64,000 nucleotides of DNA from the NCBI GenBank assembly GCA_021432605.1, contig MU271162.1, positions 319,721 through 383,720 on the forward strand, given 5' to 3'. Of this stretch, positions 33,439 to 45,600 are shown piece after piece (position 1 is the first letter of the stretch; each line of letters starts with the position of its first letter). The DNA is from Coniochaeta sp. PMI_546 (taxonomy: Eukaryota > Ascomycota > Sordariomycetes > Coniochaetales > Coniochaetaceae). Below the pieces are notes generated by a model. It was not told where the DNA came from and ran no database searches. It saw nothing but the letters and a program-made list of their open reading frames with translations. The translations under genes and the position numbers were made by a program.

Positions 33439-35543
33439 CGAGAATGGGACACTGCCACTATCTGGGCTTCTAGGTTTCTTATGTTTGGAGTTGGATATGG
33501 GTCTGCATTTTGAGCTTATGTGGTAGTTCTTTAGTTAATGATCTTCGGATGTGATAGTCTAGGTAATGATCTTGTTATCATAAAGTGCGCCGCGATATAA
33601 TTACCCGGCCTCGCCACAGGCAATGTCCTCGTGTAGCAGATGCCGCGTAGTAAATGCTTGATCACAGGTTCGTAGTCGGCATGTACATGGAGTTGCTAGA
33701 AAATGTCAAAAAACCGATGGTTTATTTCTCTCGCTTCACGTCTCTGACAGTTTATCCTAGAAAGATACACTGTTTTGGCACGCCGACAGTACTGACACGG
33801 TACCAGATAGCAAGCAGATGGTACAACCTAGTTGCAGCCAAGGAAGTCCGATACCTTACGGACAAACACGCTCAGATTCACTTGGCGACTCGTATGAACT
33901 CAAAGAAGGCACTCATACTCTCTTTGGCCTTGTCCTGTACCACTAAGCTTGGTGCGACGGGGTTTTCGTGCTGAACCTCGAGCTTCTGTTCTGACGAAGG
34001 AGGTGTTGAGAGGATACTGGACTACTTGAACCATGGCTGTTCACTGGTCATATCGGTCACTGCTTAGCCTCGCCTTTATCAATTCAATCTGGATGAGAGT
34101 TGTGCATATCCTCACTACCTGGCATTGACAGAAGCAACTGATAATACAATACAACTTCTACGCATATTGTTGAATCAGGAGGAAAGCGTTGACTAGATTT
34201 TGCATTCATAATATTTCCAGTATTCTGCTCGCCTAGTGGCTCGCAGTACATGTAAGTTGTAACGCTGTTTCTCTCTTCTGCATGGTCAAAGATGACACCA
34301 AGTATCTATGAAGAAAAGAGCTAGTCAGAGAGCACAAAGACCTACATAGCCACACATATAGTTTTCAACGCCGAATAGGCACAGACGGTCCAGGATGGCG
34401 AGGACGGTTAGTTCGACTGAGGCGGCTACCTGGGTAAAGCACGAATGCTGTTGGAACGACATTTGAACCCGTACCATTTCAATGATCACTAGAAGACCAG
34501 AAATGTAGCACTTCCCTTCAAAAACGCGGTGTCCGAGATGCGTACGTGATAGCAGCACTATCTTCCACCGGAAACACAAACTCAGATACGAGGAGTGGTG
34601 AAAATGAAACATGCTCTTAGCAGACTTGAGCACATCATCTTACTACGAATCATGAAAGTGAAACCAGCTCCGGTCACAATTGCCATGTCTTACAGATATA
34701 GGACTACATCAAGTGAAGAACGGAATGTGCCCTATGTAACAATGATCTTACCCGGGTATCTGCCACCCCCTTCCGTGAGAAAGAATGACGACAGTGGACC
34801 GTCACATGATACCTCCATGTCTCGAGTCTAATGTATGGATAGTGTTGGAATCAAGAGGCAGGAGTTCCATGCCTTGGCCCCTGTAAGGACTGTATGTCCT
34901 GTAGACAGGTGTAAGGTGTGTTGTACAGGGGTGTTGGGCGCAAGAAGGAGGGCTCTCCCACGTGCTGTATATACACTGCGAATGGTCTTGACGTACTGAA
35001 AAATACGGTTCATCCCTCATATTCCACCAGATAGTTAGGTATTACGAATAGATTCAAAGTAACGTAGGCCTTGCCGGACATATCGTTTCAAGTCATACCG
35101 AATCTCTGGCTGCTTGACAAACCTAGACGCTAATATCGCAAGCACAGAAGTTGAGCGCTGATACTTGTGCTCATTGAAATGTTACAAGCAGTGCGAAATA
35201 AGTTTACCAGGTAAACCACGAATCTTCACCGTGGCACGTATCAAGCTGACAATGGGATAGATATGACTTCCAGGTGGTTTGATAGCGACACTACGGATCC
35301 AACAGAGCTTTTAGACCATGCACTTGTTCTTGGTCCGGAAGACTGTTCAAACTGGTCGAAATGAAGAGATCAAGATGGATATAGTTCGGAGTCATAGACT
35401 TGACTAGCTGCCTAAAGGTATTGAGGAATAACTGAACTAAAGTAATGGTCGAATGCCAGTACAGAAGTCTCATTTTCGAGATAATACGCGTAATCAAGCA
35501 TCAAGAGTAGATAATCATCTACAAAGTGCCGTGGTCCCGACAC
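33439..35543. other. Intergenic region between NRPS-A and the ankyrin gene
   Basis: About 2.1 kb between convergent genes. It carries a solo LTR at 34843-35029, listed separately. On the minus strand at 34084-34818 there are open stretches that could be joined by one phase-consistent intron (about 40 bases ending near 34300). Their hydrophobic part faintly resembles the N-terminal membrane region of ABCC transporters. This may be a decayed gene and is not called. Nothing else was recognised on either strand. Confidence 0.5.
34843..35029. mobile_element. Solo LTR of an LTR retrotransposon, probably Ty1/copia type
   Basis: A 187-base element that starts TGTTGGAAT and ends ATTCCACCA, near-inverted ends with the usual TG...CA termini. 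It is flanked on both sides by the same five bases GATAG (34838-34842 and 35030-35034), a target-site duplication. A TATATA stretch lies inside near 34969. No internal coding region or second LTR is present, so it is what remains after LTR-LTR recombination. The intact duplication suggests a fairly recent insertion. The superfamily is inferred from the end sequence only. Confidence 0.75.
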
Positions 35544-37669
35544 CTACGCGGCATTGCCCGCCGACACCGCCCCATGGGCTTTGAGCAGATCAACGACCTC
35601 TGAGTCCCTCGTTCCCAGCGCCACATCAAGCGGAAGTGTCGGGCCAGACTGGTTCACATTAGCCCCATGCTGGATCAACAATGCCACCGCCTCCACATTG
35701 CCCTTCTGCACCGCCTGCACTAGCGGTGTGCGACCCTTCTTGTCTACCACGTTGGGGTTGGCTCCGTACCGCAGCACCAGCGACGCAAGGTCCCAGAGCC
35801 CCCTCTCCACTGCGTAGGCGAGCACAGTCGGCTCACCGGACACCTTTGTCAGCCGCTGATTCGGATCCGCCCCTCGCTTCAGTAGCAGTTCCGGGATCTT
35901 GAGCTTCGTGCCGTCGGTCGAAGATGAAGGTGCTGCAGTGATGCCTTGAAGAACAGGAGCCAACGAGTGTTCCAGAGCCGTGACGCCGTACAGATCCTTC
36001 TCTTTCCCTCGTGCGCCATGCTCGAGAAGCATCTCTGCTAGGGCTTCCCTGTCAGCACCGAGGAATTTACTGTCGCGAAGCACATTCAGGAGCAGAGGAG
36101 AGCCGTAGATGTCAGGCGCATTGGGGTCCGCTCCGCGTTCGAGCACAGCTTTGGCTAAGTCACGGTCATTATGCTTGATTGCCGCCGCTAGCAAGGTTAT
36201 GCCGGACACGTCGCGGGCGTCGGGATTGGCACCCCTGGCCAGCAGCTCGTGGGCGAGGCCGCTGCGCTTCTGTTGCAGGCAGATGTGAACCAGGGGCGTG
36301 CCATCTATGTCCTTGGAGTCTGGTTTCGCGCCGTGTTGGAGCAGCAGACGGACTACTTCCTCGCGATCCTCGACTCGCTTGCGCTTCTGGATTGCGAGTA
36401 TCGCCAGTGGTCGGCCGGTCATGTCTTTGGCAGAAGAATCGGCGCCGTGCGAGAGGAGCAGTGCTATCCAATCCGTAGCCGTGTCGCCGGTTATGAGAGT
36501 TAGGAAATATAGCTCACCCCAGTCTTCCTTCTGATTGGGATCAGCACCGTGCTTGAGGAGCAGCTCGACCGCAGGCCTGATTCCGACTTGGATGGCATGA
36601 AACAGGGGCGGTCGTCCCTTGCTACCCGCATCGCGGCGGCTGGTGTCGGCCCCGGCCTCAAGCAGGACTTCAACTGCCGCGAGCTGGCCGGCATGAATCG
36701 CGCAGATGAGGGCGGTCTGACCGTGCTCATTACGTCCGTTGACGTTGACGCCTTCGGCAACGAGTGACCTGATTTGGGCCACATTGCCATTTGTTGCGGC
36801 CTGGCAAAGTGCAACCACCAGCGGTTCAGGCTTCGACCGCAGTGCAGCGGTTGCGGCCTTGAAGGGACTGGCTAGTGAGCTTAGAAAACCGTCGGACGAC
36901 CTTGCGTTGCTGTTGTTACTGCTGCTGCCCCCTTCCGCCTTCTTAAAGCTCGCCTTTGCATGGGCGAAGTCAGACGAGTCTTCGAAGGCCGGTGGAGGAT
37001 CGTCGTATGCAGCATATCCGGGTGGTGTTGCGTCATAATCTCCCTTGGAAGATGTGTTCTCGCCCACCATCGTTGTGTCATGCAGTATGCCGCCCGACCC
37101 TGCAGCATCTCGACACGCAGATGTCACCGCTCCCAAGACTAGCTTGGCATCATGGGATGCAAGTTTCGCTTGCTGAACCTCAAGGTCGCCACTAAGTGGA
37201 GGTTACATGTTAGCAGTCGTTGCCCGTCAAGGGGGGAAACAACGCGCCTTGCTTACATAGATAGTAACGTCGTCGCGAGAAACACGAATCTAGTGGTCGA
37301 CTCTGCGAAGGCCTCGTAGAGGAGGACGGTTGCGACATTGATCGCTTCCCTTGGTGTGTCTCTTGCGAGTCTCATGAGCTGCTTAATTACAATGGCCGCT
37401 GTGTCATTGCAGGCAAGCAGCTGAGTCGACAGGACTGCCCGCAGCTCAACCGATGTGCCTGACACCGCTCGCAGTCTGGCTTGCAGCGCAGTCGCATCCT
37501 TGTGCAGCTGCTGTAACTTCGACGAGAGCTGTCGTAACTTTTGCAATTCTGGTTCTGCCTCGTCGACTCTACGGCTTAAGAAACTCTCGATCTCCTGGGC
37601 TGCAGATAGTGCCCTGTCTGCTAAGCTCGAAGAGGCCGAGGTGAGGTCTGACGCTAGTGTGGCTGTCAT
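35544..37669 (-). CDS. Ankyrin-repeat protein, two exons
   Basis: Predicted 686-residue protein. Exon 1 is 37257-37669, intron 37192-37256 (65 bases, GTAAGC...TTAG), exon 2 is 35544-37191, and the join keeps frame. The start is the first in-frame ATG at 37669. Residues 1 to about 120 are helical and rich in Ala, Leu and Gln, likely coiled coil. A low-complexity segment with a PPGYAAYDDPPPAF stretch and a serine/asparagine run follows. From about residue 240 to the end there are roughly ten ankyrin repeats with typical GxTxLxxA and LLxxGAxPN elements. Ankyrin arrays bind other proteins; no enzymatic domain is visible. It is convergent with NRPS-A. A role in the cluster is not supported by sequence, and it may mark the edge of one functional block. 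Confidence 0.88.
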
Positions 37670-39197
37670 ATTTTGGAATGACTTTACTCGAAACTCCAAA
37701 GTGGAAGAAGACGCTGTAATGGTTTGTCTTTGTGCTGGAACAGATAAGGCCGGACAGCTGTTAATTATCTACTCGCTATAAGATACAGGTAGGTTAATGC
37801 CTTGACTCTGTGGGGTTTGCAGTATTTTATCATTGCAAACAACCGTCAATCTTGCCCAGATTCACATGTGGTAGGCTTGCGCAACGGCTGACGTGTCGGG
37901 TGGTGTGCGCAGACGTCACCGGCTACTTGACAGCACTGCATATATAGTGGGCGAGGGCCAATCAACATGCATCGTCACCAGACCACAGGGCACGACAGTT
38001 GTTCACTACTGTACCCGGTCGCAAAAGAACGACCCTATCGCTATCTCTTCCCAACCAAACCAGCTGCAGGAACTTGATCGCACGCATCAACGAGAGAAGA
38101 GATCTTTCGACTTCCATCCGCGTCTATGAGACTCTTGCGCGTCTCTCCCTCCCAGACGTTGATATCCCCGAGTCCTTGCTAAGCCCAACACGCACTACGT
38201 AAACAGCCACTAGATCGACAAAACAACCCCCCTCTTATTCTGAGCATCTATCCTCATACCAGCTGCAACCGACGCACCACTTTCGACATACAGTGAGTGA
38301 CCATATAGAGGGCCAAGACGTATCAAGAAAATCAAAGAAAAAGACATACGCGTACGATTTGCTGGGCACGTGTGTGCAACGATAGATGCACATCTCGGCG
38401 AGTGTTTGACATCTTGTGGCCAAGGCACACTGCAAGTGCGCCCTTGTCATCGTCTGCACCCGCTATGCGGACTCGCACAGTACACCGCACCTGAAAGCGA
38501 TTCAGGACCATGTGCACAACATCACCATCGCAAACAGGAATGCAGCTCATTCAACAGCTTTTACTTGCGAGCCCAGCCATTTCTACTCGGACTCAGAGAT
38601 AGGCAAGAATGGATAGACTTGTAAACTGGCCGACGCGACGGGTAGTAGTTGTGATTTGCACCATTGCCACATGCTCCCTGCTGCGCCGACATTTCCCAAC
38701 CATGAGTGTCGTCTCAATTGTAAGGTCACAGTCAAGTGGCCACGTTCAGGGTGTTTGGTGGGCTGTGGAATTAGGGTCTAGTGCTTGCCTGACGAGCCGA
38801 ATTCCCTCTGACTAGGGGTACCATCCCACAGGATGCCTCAATGTAGTGCGAAGGATGCGGTTGCGTGAAGGGGGTGTCGCCGATAGTGTTTGGGTTACAA
38901 GACAAATGAGCGTGACTTATTCATGCAGCTCAGGTAAGGTCAAGAGTATCGTTGCACAATGAAGTCGATGTACCTCACCGATGCTCACGTAACAGCCATC
39001 ACATCCCAGTTCAACTACAGATGCAGAACACGTAATAAGGTATTATACTGCTAGCAAGTAAGCTTAAACAGTCGACAGGGGCAGGGCCTTGATGGCTGAC
39101 GCGGACGCTCATGATGTGTACCGTGATTGGGGGGGTGGGGGGGGACATCGGCCGCGTTGGTAGCACAGAACAGTGACCCCGCCAGGTCTTTGTGCGT

Positions 39198-39239
39198 GTA
39201 CTGTACCTCAGGTAAGGCACCTTATCTAAGGTACAGTAC
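39198..39239. repeat. Near-perfect inverted repeat (hairpin)
   Basis: Arms at 39198-39217 and 39220-39239 match at 18 of 20 positions around a two-base loop. The core is GTACTGTACCT paired with AGGTACAGTAC. A 7-base palindrome with a one-base centre (CATGTAC T GTACATG, 39323-39337) lies about 80 bases on, and a guanine run interrupted by one T sits at 39129-39144. Such structures often come from small non-autonomous elements; no terminal repeats or target duplication were found to prove it. Confidence 0.7.
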
Positions 39240-39431
39240 CTGAACCGGGCGGAAATCTGACGCTAGAATCTGACAAAATGGCGGCTGCTCCACTGCCACG
39301 GCGTTGCCTGGTTTAGCCTGCGCATGTACTGTACATGTACATGGTAATGCAGGTTTCTTAGTACAAGTCGAACCCCAGCCATTGCGACGCACATTGCTGA
39401 AAGATGCTCTTCGACCCCGCATGGGGTTGTA

Positions 39432-39491
39432 NNNNNNNNNNNNNNNNNNNNNNNNNNNNNNNNNNNNNNNNNNNNNNNNNNNNNNNNNNNN
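39432..39491. other. Assembly gap of 60 Ns
   Basis: Sixty consecutive undetermined bases. The true length may differ. The neighbouring hairpin, palindrome and G-run could explain why assembly failed here. Confidence 1.
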
Positions 39492-40405
39492 AAATAGGAC
39501 TCCAAGACTTGGCAAGGGGTTCAAACCACTTTGCGATGATTGCCGCGGTACTCGTCTCCAGCCTGCGAAATCTCCATCAGCAATCGAGCCTCCCTCTCAA
39601 GGTATGGGAGGTCAGTGAATCCAGTACCGTGGCCGGCAGGTGTGCTTGCAGACTTACAGCCGGGGTGGACACGGCGCCGAGACTGGATGACACCCGATAG
39701 CCCCAGCCCTCCGGTGGCGAGATTTGAACCGCGCCGGCCAATGGTAGAGTATGTCTAATGCTAGCCGTGCCGCTATGAATTGTGTTTCGCGACATCTTCG
39801 GACTATGTCTAGTCGGGTCTTTGAAGTCTGTAGAGAAGAAGAATTTATTTGTGAGTTAGGTATGATAGAGCCTAACACATCTCATCTGTGTCTCAATTTT
39901 CGACGTCCAAACAAGCCGAGCTCTATACTCCAACGCGTCTTTCAGAGTCAAAATATGCTTCTAGCAGATGGCGCAAATGTCTACGTGCCATGGGTTTTGC
40001 GTAGAGGTGTAGCCATTCCTTGAACAAGAGGTGCGTACCGGTAATAAAATCATTATACGTCCGGGGCGACCTACGTCTAGAGTGTAGAGGCAAATATCTC
40101 CCCGGACCAGCTACCTGACGTCGTGACAGTCTCAACGACACCGCACACTCAAACGCTGTCATAGAACTTGTGTACTTCAGCGAACCTGGTACCGACACAC
40201 TCTATCTGGTATAGCTAGCTATGATGTGGACAGTATAGCCTTCAAAGGGAATCTAGAAGCCATTTCTGGCGGTTATAGCAGACCTGTACGACACATCCAC
40301 CCTGTTTCTACGCTGCTTATCAGCAATAGTAGCCACTACCGCCGAGGGAGGTTTAACAGCCGGGTTTGCGCAATTACAATGTATTTAGATAAACGTCGCC
40401 TATCA

Positions 40406-41437
40406 CTACCCATTCAACTTCATACTGTCCAAGATCTCAAGGCATTCATTTATTTCCTGTGTGACTTGTTCGATCTGGACGCATATGTTAGTATAGACAA
40501 ACCAGATTGAGCTATGTTCCTTACATGCGAGAACTTGAAGACGTCGAAATGACCAGCATTCGTGTCGACGACGGCCTTGATGAAATCGGGGTAGTCGCCA
40601 CCACCCCATCCCAGGAGGGGATCATCGCGGAACAGGTCTACCTGCAGTGGCCCGTCCTCTTCCGGCGTCGCGACAGGTGTCCGCGCAAAGCAACGTATCA
40701 AAACAGCCGGCGGGGGCCGAACACCCTTCTCCGCGACGGGACTGGGATCTAGCTTGCACTTCCCAGTCTTCAAAAGCTGCCATTTGCCGTCTAACAGCCT
40801 GTGTTGAGCGCTGCCAACGGGGACAATGAGACTCTCACCACCCGCGTTGAAGCGCATCGTCCTGTCCCTGCACGCCGGCCCATCCCATTTTGGTAGTTTC
40901 CACGTCTCTAGCATCTTCTCGGCCAGTTCAAAGGACTTCCTAACTAGCTCTGGGATATTTTTGAGCTCGGGCTCTGCCTTTGATGGTACTATCTCGTCTA
41001 TCGGAGGATGATATGGTGAGTCGATCAGTATCAGGCCGGCGACGGTGATTGTCGAGAACGGCCTGCCGGCAAGCTTGCGTGCGATGGAGAGCGAGAGATA
41101 ACCACCGAGCGACCAACCTATCTCACCAACACGATCAGAATGAGTGCGACATCATCATGGTACGTGTGGCGAACAGACCTCCCAGTAGTATAGACCCTCG
41201 GATACCGGCCTTCTCCATTAGCTTGATGTAATTATCCGCCATCTCCTCTATCCCGCCCTCCCATGGCTCGGCCGTCGAAAAACGCGGGTTGTGGATGGCC
41301 CAGACCTTGCGATGGAGGCTGCCCAAACTGAAGTAGCCAAAGATTGTACCGCCGCCGTCATGGATGAGGACAAGTGGCCTCAGGTATCCGTACTGACGAG
41401 CAGGTGCTGTTTGTACGAGCACTGGGTTCTGATTCAT
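40406..41437 (-). CDS. Stand-alone thioesterase (type II-like alpha/beta hydrolase), three exons
   Basis: Predicted 306-residue hydrolase of the thioesterase family that acts on carrier-bound acyl or peptidyl chains. Exons: 41179-41437, 40525-41117, 40406-40474. Introns are 61 and 50 bases; the second holds a perfect TACTAAC branch site. All joins keep frame. The start is the ATG at 41435-41437. Motifs: PLVLIHDGGGTIFGYF near residue 22, the nucleophile elbow GWSLGG (Ser about 89), Asp about 119 in LILIDSPY, and His about 276 in NAGHFDVF, together a full Ser-Asp-His triad. Length fits single-domain enzymes. It lies between the two synthetases and is transcribed in the same direction as the ABC transporter. 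Likely roles are clearing misprimed carriers or assisting release. Which synthetase it serves is inference. Confidence 0.9.
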
Positions 41438-42614
41438 TGTACGAATGGCACCCGTGGGATAGTCGAGCCGAGGTCTGGATTAGGCAAACAAATCTCTATT
41501 CCAAAGCTGCCAATCAACAGCCAGTTTGCGTGCGTTTACGACAAGGAGCATTAACCTGATGTGACTCACAGCCGTTCATACTAGCACCAGGTTATTCTCA
41601 ACAACACGACTTACAATCTCAATAGAAACAGCTTGAGATAATGTAAGCTCCCAAGGACTACGAAGGGTGTGGTTTTGTCTTGTCACTTGAAATCCTTGAG
41701 CAGCCGGGTCAAGATCCTACTTACGGGTAGGAGTGGCTTTATATCGTCTCAGCATGCAGAAACATCTGCTTTTCAGGTAAGGCTGTCTTACGTACATATG
41801 GGCTTACACTACCGTCTGCCTTGATGAAAGGCACCATGACGTATGTCCAGTCAGCTTGCACATCCCGCATGGTTACATCCCGCCGGCAATGAATTGCATG
41901 AGGCACTTCCAGGATAGACAGCCCTGTGGCGCGGCTCTAATAGTGCAAGCCTGGGACTAGAATCAATCAGAAACGTACTCTCACCTACCAGATCTGACAT
42001 CCAATACAGCTTCATGGTAAGACGAACTTACATGCCTCTTGTATGAATCCATATCAAATTTAGAATCTGGTTCTACCAAAACCCATCACGGGACTCAAAC
42101 CTAGAGTCAAACCGTCGTGAAACATTATTGCGCGTTCTTACATCGGTCTTGCCCTTGGGGAAGGTCTGGAGCAAGCCCTAAGAGTAAATAGTGATGTGGT
42201 CATGCATCTGAATCAAGCTCCAGAGCCATGTACAAGCCAACAGCTAGTCAAGTTGAAGGACTAGAATCGTACCTGTATTCGCGAAAATGAATGTCGTGCG
42301 AGTGAACTTGGGACACACACAAAAATGGTGTCCCAGCAAGGTCACCGCCATGACTTTTATGCTAGTGTAAAGTCGTAGGCTTTCATGACTGTCCGCTTAA
42401 AACAAGACAGTACAGAAGACCAGCCACATGTTACGTTCAGTCGAGCCGATCATAAGTCATATTCTCGCAGCAAGCAGCCGATTTTACTATCCCTCATGCG
42501 TTTCGATGATTCCCTTAACCACGCTAGCCCCTCTGGTAGGTTCAGACAGGCCAGACTATGCTTCACCGTACCTCGATCCTACGATTTCCGCAATCAAAGT
42601 ACCCACGACCAGAT
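41438..42614. other. Intergenic region between transporter 3' end and thioesterase
   Basis: It holds the thioesterase promoter. On the minus strand a four-exon model (42273-42351, 42142-42177, 42032-42066, 41748-41936) keeps frame and would encode about 112 residues, including HAIHCRRDVTMRDV and WTYVMVPFIKADGS stretches. No family was recognised, and the model rests only on splice-site and phase agreement, so it is not called as a gene. Confidence 0.4.
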
Positions 42615-45600
42615 TTACCTACCTGGAGCCGGCCCATAGGAGACAAGCCGGCCGCCATCTAGAGCGACCACTGCATCATAGTCGAGCAAGCTCTCCACAT
42701 TGTGCGTGATGGCAATCACAGTCCAGCCATGAAACCATTCCCTGATGATCTGGCCAATCAGCTCGGTGGATGCAGCGTCCAGGCTGTAATCGCAAGTCAG
42801 TCTCCATGGCCCTTTTTCTCACAATCTTCAATCGCGCTAGGAGTGCACAACGTACCTGCCGCTAGGCTCATCTAAAAGAAGCACCTTACTCTTCCTCAAC
42901 ATAGCCCGCGCAAGGACGAGGAGTTGGGCTTCGCCCGGCGACAACAACTGAGGGCTGATAGCCGCGTCAAGTCCGCCGATCGACTCGATCTTCTTCCATA
43001 GTTGGACTCGCTCTAGGACAACCTGTATCTCGTTGTCGGGCACATGAGTAGAGGGATCGACATTGTATCGAACTGTTGATTCGATGATGTAGGGTTCCTG
43101 TGGCGAGGCGACGATGCGCGTCCGCAAGTAGTCGTGCGGAAGCGTGGAGATGTCTACGCCGTCGATCACGATCGAGCCTGAGTCTAGCTCAAGCATCCGG
43201 AGGAAGCAGAGCATGAGAGAGCTCTTACCGCTGTCATAACACAGTTAGAGACCATTGGTGTACTACAGATCAGACCGAAGGTATGATGGGAAAGGAGAAG
43301 GAAGTGTGAGCATACCTGCCGGTCCTGCCAGTTATGGCCACCTTTTGACCAGCCGGTATAGAGAAGGAGATGTCTTCAAGACATGTCCCAGAACCCCTTT
43401 CTTGAATGTCAGCACTGTATCACGTCTAATGGGATGTCTTGCGATGGAGCTTACGGATACGAAGCTGTGACACCGCGCAGCTCAACTGCTCCCGCGCTTG
43501 GCCAGGTCTTGTCGTCGGGATTTATAGACGACTCCCCGATGGTCTCTTCCAACTTCGTCACCTTCGTGAAACGATTGACACGTCCAATGGCGCCAAGGGC
43601 ATTCTCGAGAATGACCCAAAAGTTAATGAGTAGTTTCGCCGACGTACTGATGGCCAGAAGACTGCTCAACCCGACACCCATGTTCACGGCTCCCGTGTGC
43701 TGCCGTAGCACGGTGGTGACGACGATGAAGAGCAGTGCGATTAGCAGCATCAGCATCTCGACGGCAAAGTTCAGCCAACACTGCACGCTGCCGAGGAGAT
43801 AGCAAGGCCGCTGCGAGTCATCCAAAACCGCCAACCCCTGGTCAAGGACCCTGTCAGACCACTGGAAGGCTCGTATCGATACTAATCCTGTCGCCATCTC
43901 GACAAGCTTGGCGGCAATCGGGGCCTTGAGCTCGATGTCCATTATACGCAGCTGTCGCGAGGTGCGCAGGTAGAAGTGCTGCATGCCGTAGAAAAAGACG
44001 ACGAGGATGGGCACGACGACGGCTATGTACTTGGTGACATAGACGATGATGATGAATTGCGCCAACAGAAAGACCGAAGCTGCTCGCGGCGGTATTGCTC
44101 AGTATCAACCTAACTTCGTGGGCGACTGGACCGTGTTTGAACTTACTAGTGCCGATGCCGAACGCGGCAGCCGGGACTTCCATGTCTATCATTCTGATAT
44201 CCTCGCTAAATCTGTTCAGCGTTGTGCCGGTGTCTACGGTAGCGAAGAAGGACATGGGTGCCCTGTGCATGTCAGCTTGACATTTTACAAGTGCAACGAT
44301 GGTGTTAGTTACCTCGACACGGTCTTGAGTAGCGAATCGTGGAATGCAAACCCGCATTTGTTGATGATGACTACCATGAATAGCCTGCAGAATATCAAAA
44401 TCAGTCTGTACCGTTTGTTTTTAGTTCTAGAATAGAGTGGAACTTACCAGGCGCTCACAGCAGCTCCCGTCATCGAACCGACGCCGAGCACAGCATACAC
44501 CCCAAGCCATTTACCAAGGGGTGTATTGGGATGGACCGCGGCTTCGTCAGCCCACCAACCCAGCCAGATTGCTATCGATAAAAAAGCTTTAGCAGATGGA
44601 CAATCATCGAACATGCAGAGGATTTGTCTCACTTGGAAATGATCCACAGAACGCGTAGACTGACAGGCTAAGGATCACAAGCGCCACGGTGGACCACCCA
44701 GCCGATCTCCCGTACTGTCTAAAGGTGCCTGGAGCGCCAAGCCGGCGAGTAGGGTCGGTGAACTCGGTGTCAACCGGAGGAGGCGCGAGGAGTGCTGCCA
44801 GTTGTGCCAATGCGCTTTCGGCAGGGGGCGCCGTCGTCTCGTTACTGTCTAGTTGCGACTCGAAGTTCGCCTTCGAGACAGAGATACCTAGGATGCCAGC
44901 TACTTCCTCGGGCGATCCTGCTGCTCTAATGTGTCCCTTCTCGTCGAGCGCAACAACATGTTCGGCGTATGCTACATGTTTTTCTGCGATAAAGTCAGTC
45001 TATGGGTTTGGAGGGGGTAAGAAACGGAACAGAACGGAACATAAACGACGGACCGTCTGAGGATGCAAGAACAGTTGTTATTTCACCAGTTCGAAGCAAC
45101 CCTTGCGGGCCCCATAGATTCTCGAGAACAGATCGTTCCGTCGAGGCATCTAGGGCTTTGAACACGTCGTCTAACACAACGAATTCCTTGCCAGAGTACA
45201 GTGCCCGGGCCAGTGCCTGCACTAATTAGTTGTTGTCTTCTCAATAAACCTTGTCTACTTATATGGGGAAACTTACCAAGCGCTGCTTCTGACCACCGCT
45301 CATAGCCAGGCCCTTGGAAGCAGTCAATGTCTCGTCCCCGCGCGGCCACGTCGTGAAATCATGGTCCAACTCGGCAGCTTTGGTCACTCTTCTGTACCAA
45401 AACTCGTCGAACTCCCCGCCACCAAGTATCACATTGCGGACAGTGTCATTCGGTATCCATGGCGCCTGGTCGCAGTATGCAACTCCCGAGTAGGCTGTGC
45501 GAATCGTTCCCTCGAAGGAGGACAGCTCGCCTAGCAGCGATTTGAGCAATGTCGACTTGCCGCAGCCGACGGGGCCAAGAACCACCGTGAACTTGTGTCG

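Larger units (their letters stand above)
37670..40405. other. Intergenic, repeat-prone region upstream of the ankyrin gene, with assembly gap
   Basis: About 2.7 kb without a gene I can support. A TATATA element at 37940-37947 and a pyrimidine-rich stretch at 38000-38300 look promoter- or leader-like. A frame at 38416-38616 (+) reads as plausible protein but has no ATG and no convincing splice partner. A G-run, a 42-base hairpin and a second palindrome cluster at 39129-39340, just before the N gap. From 39492 to 40400 I see no coding potential. Confidence 0.5.

Noticed and set aside
37967-38202. Small plus-strand genes near 37967-38202 and 38416-38616.
   Set aside because: The frames are short, the second has no ATG, and no recognised domain or consistent splicing supports them.
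39700-39800. tRNA or tRNA-derived element: a GGTTCAAATCT-like B-box on the minus strand near 39722 and TGGTAGAGT on the plus strand.
   Set aside because: The two boxes are on opposite strands, and no T-arm or acceptor stem can be folded around either, so chance or a very decayed repeat is more likely.
39770-40200. A second LTR between the gap and the thioesterase.
   Set aside because: No matching TG...CA ends and no target-site duplication could be found.
41118-41178. Stop-interrupted thioesterase just after GIRGSILLGG.
   Set aside because: A 61-base intron restores the GWSLGG active-site motif exactly, so the gene is intact.
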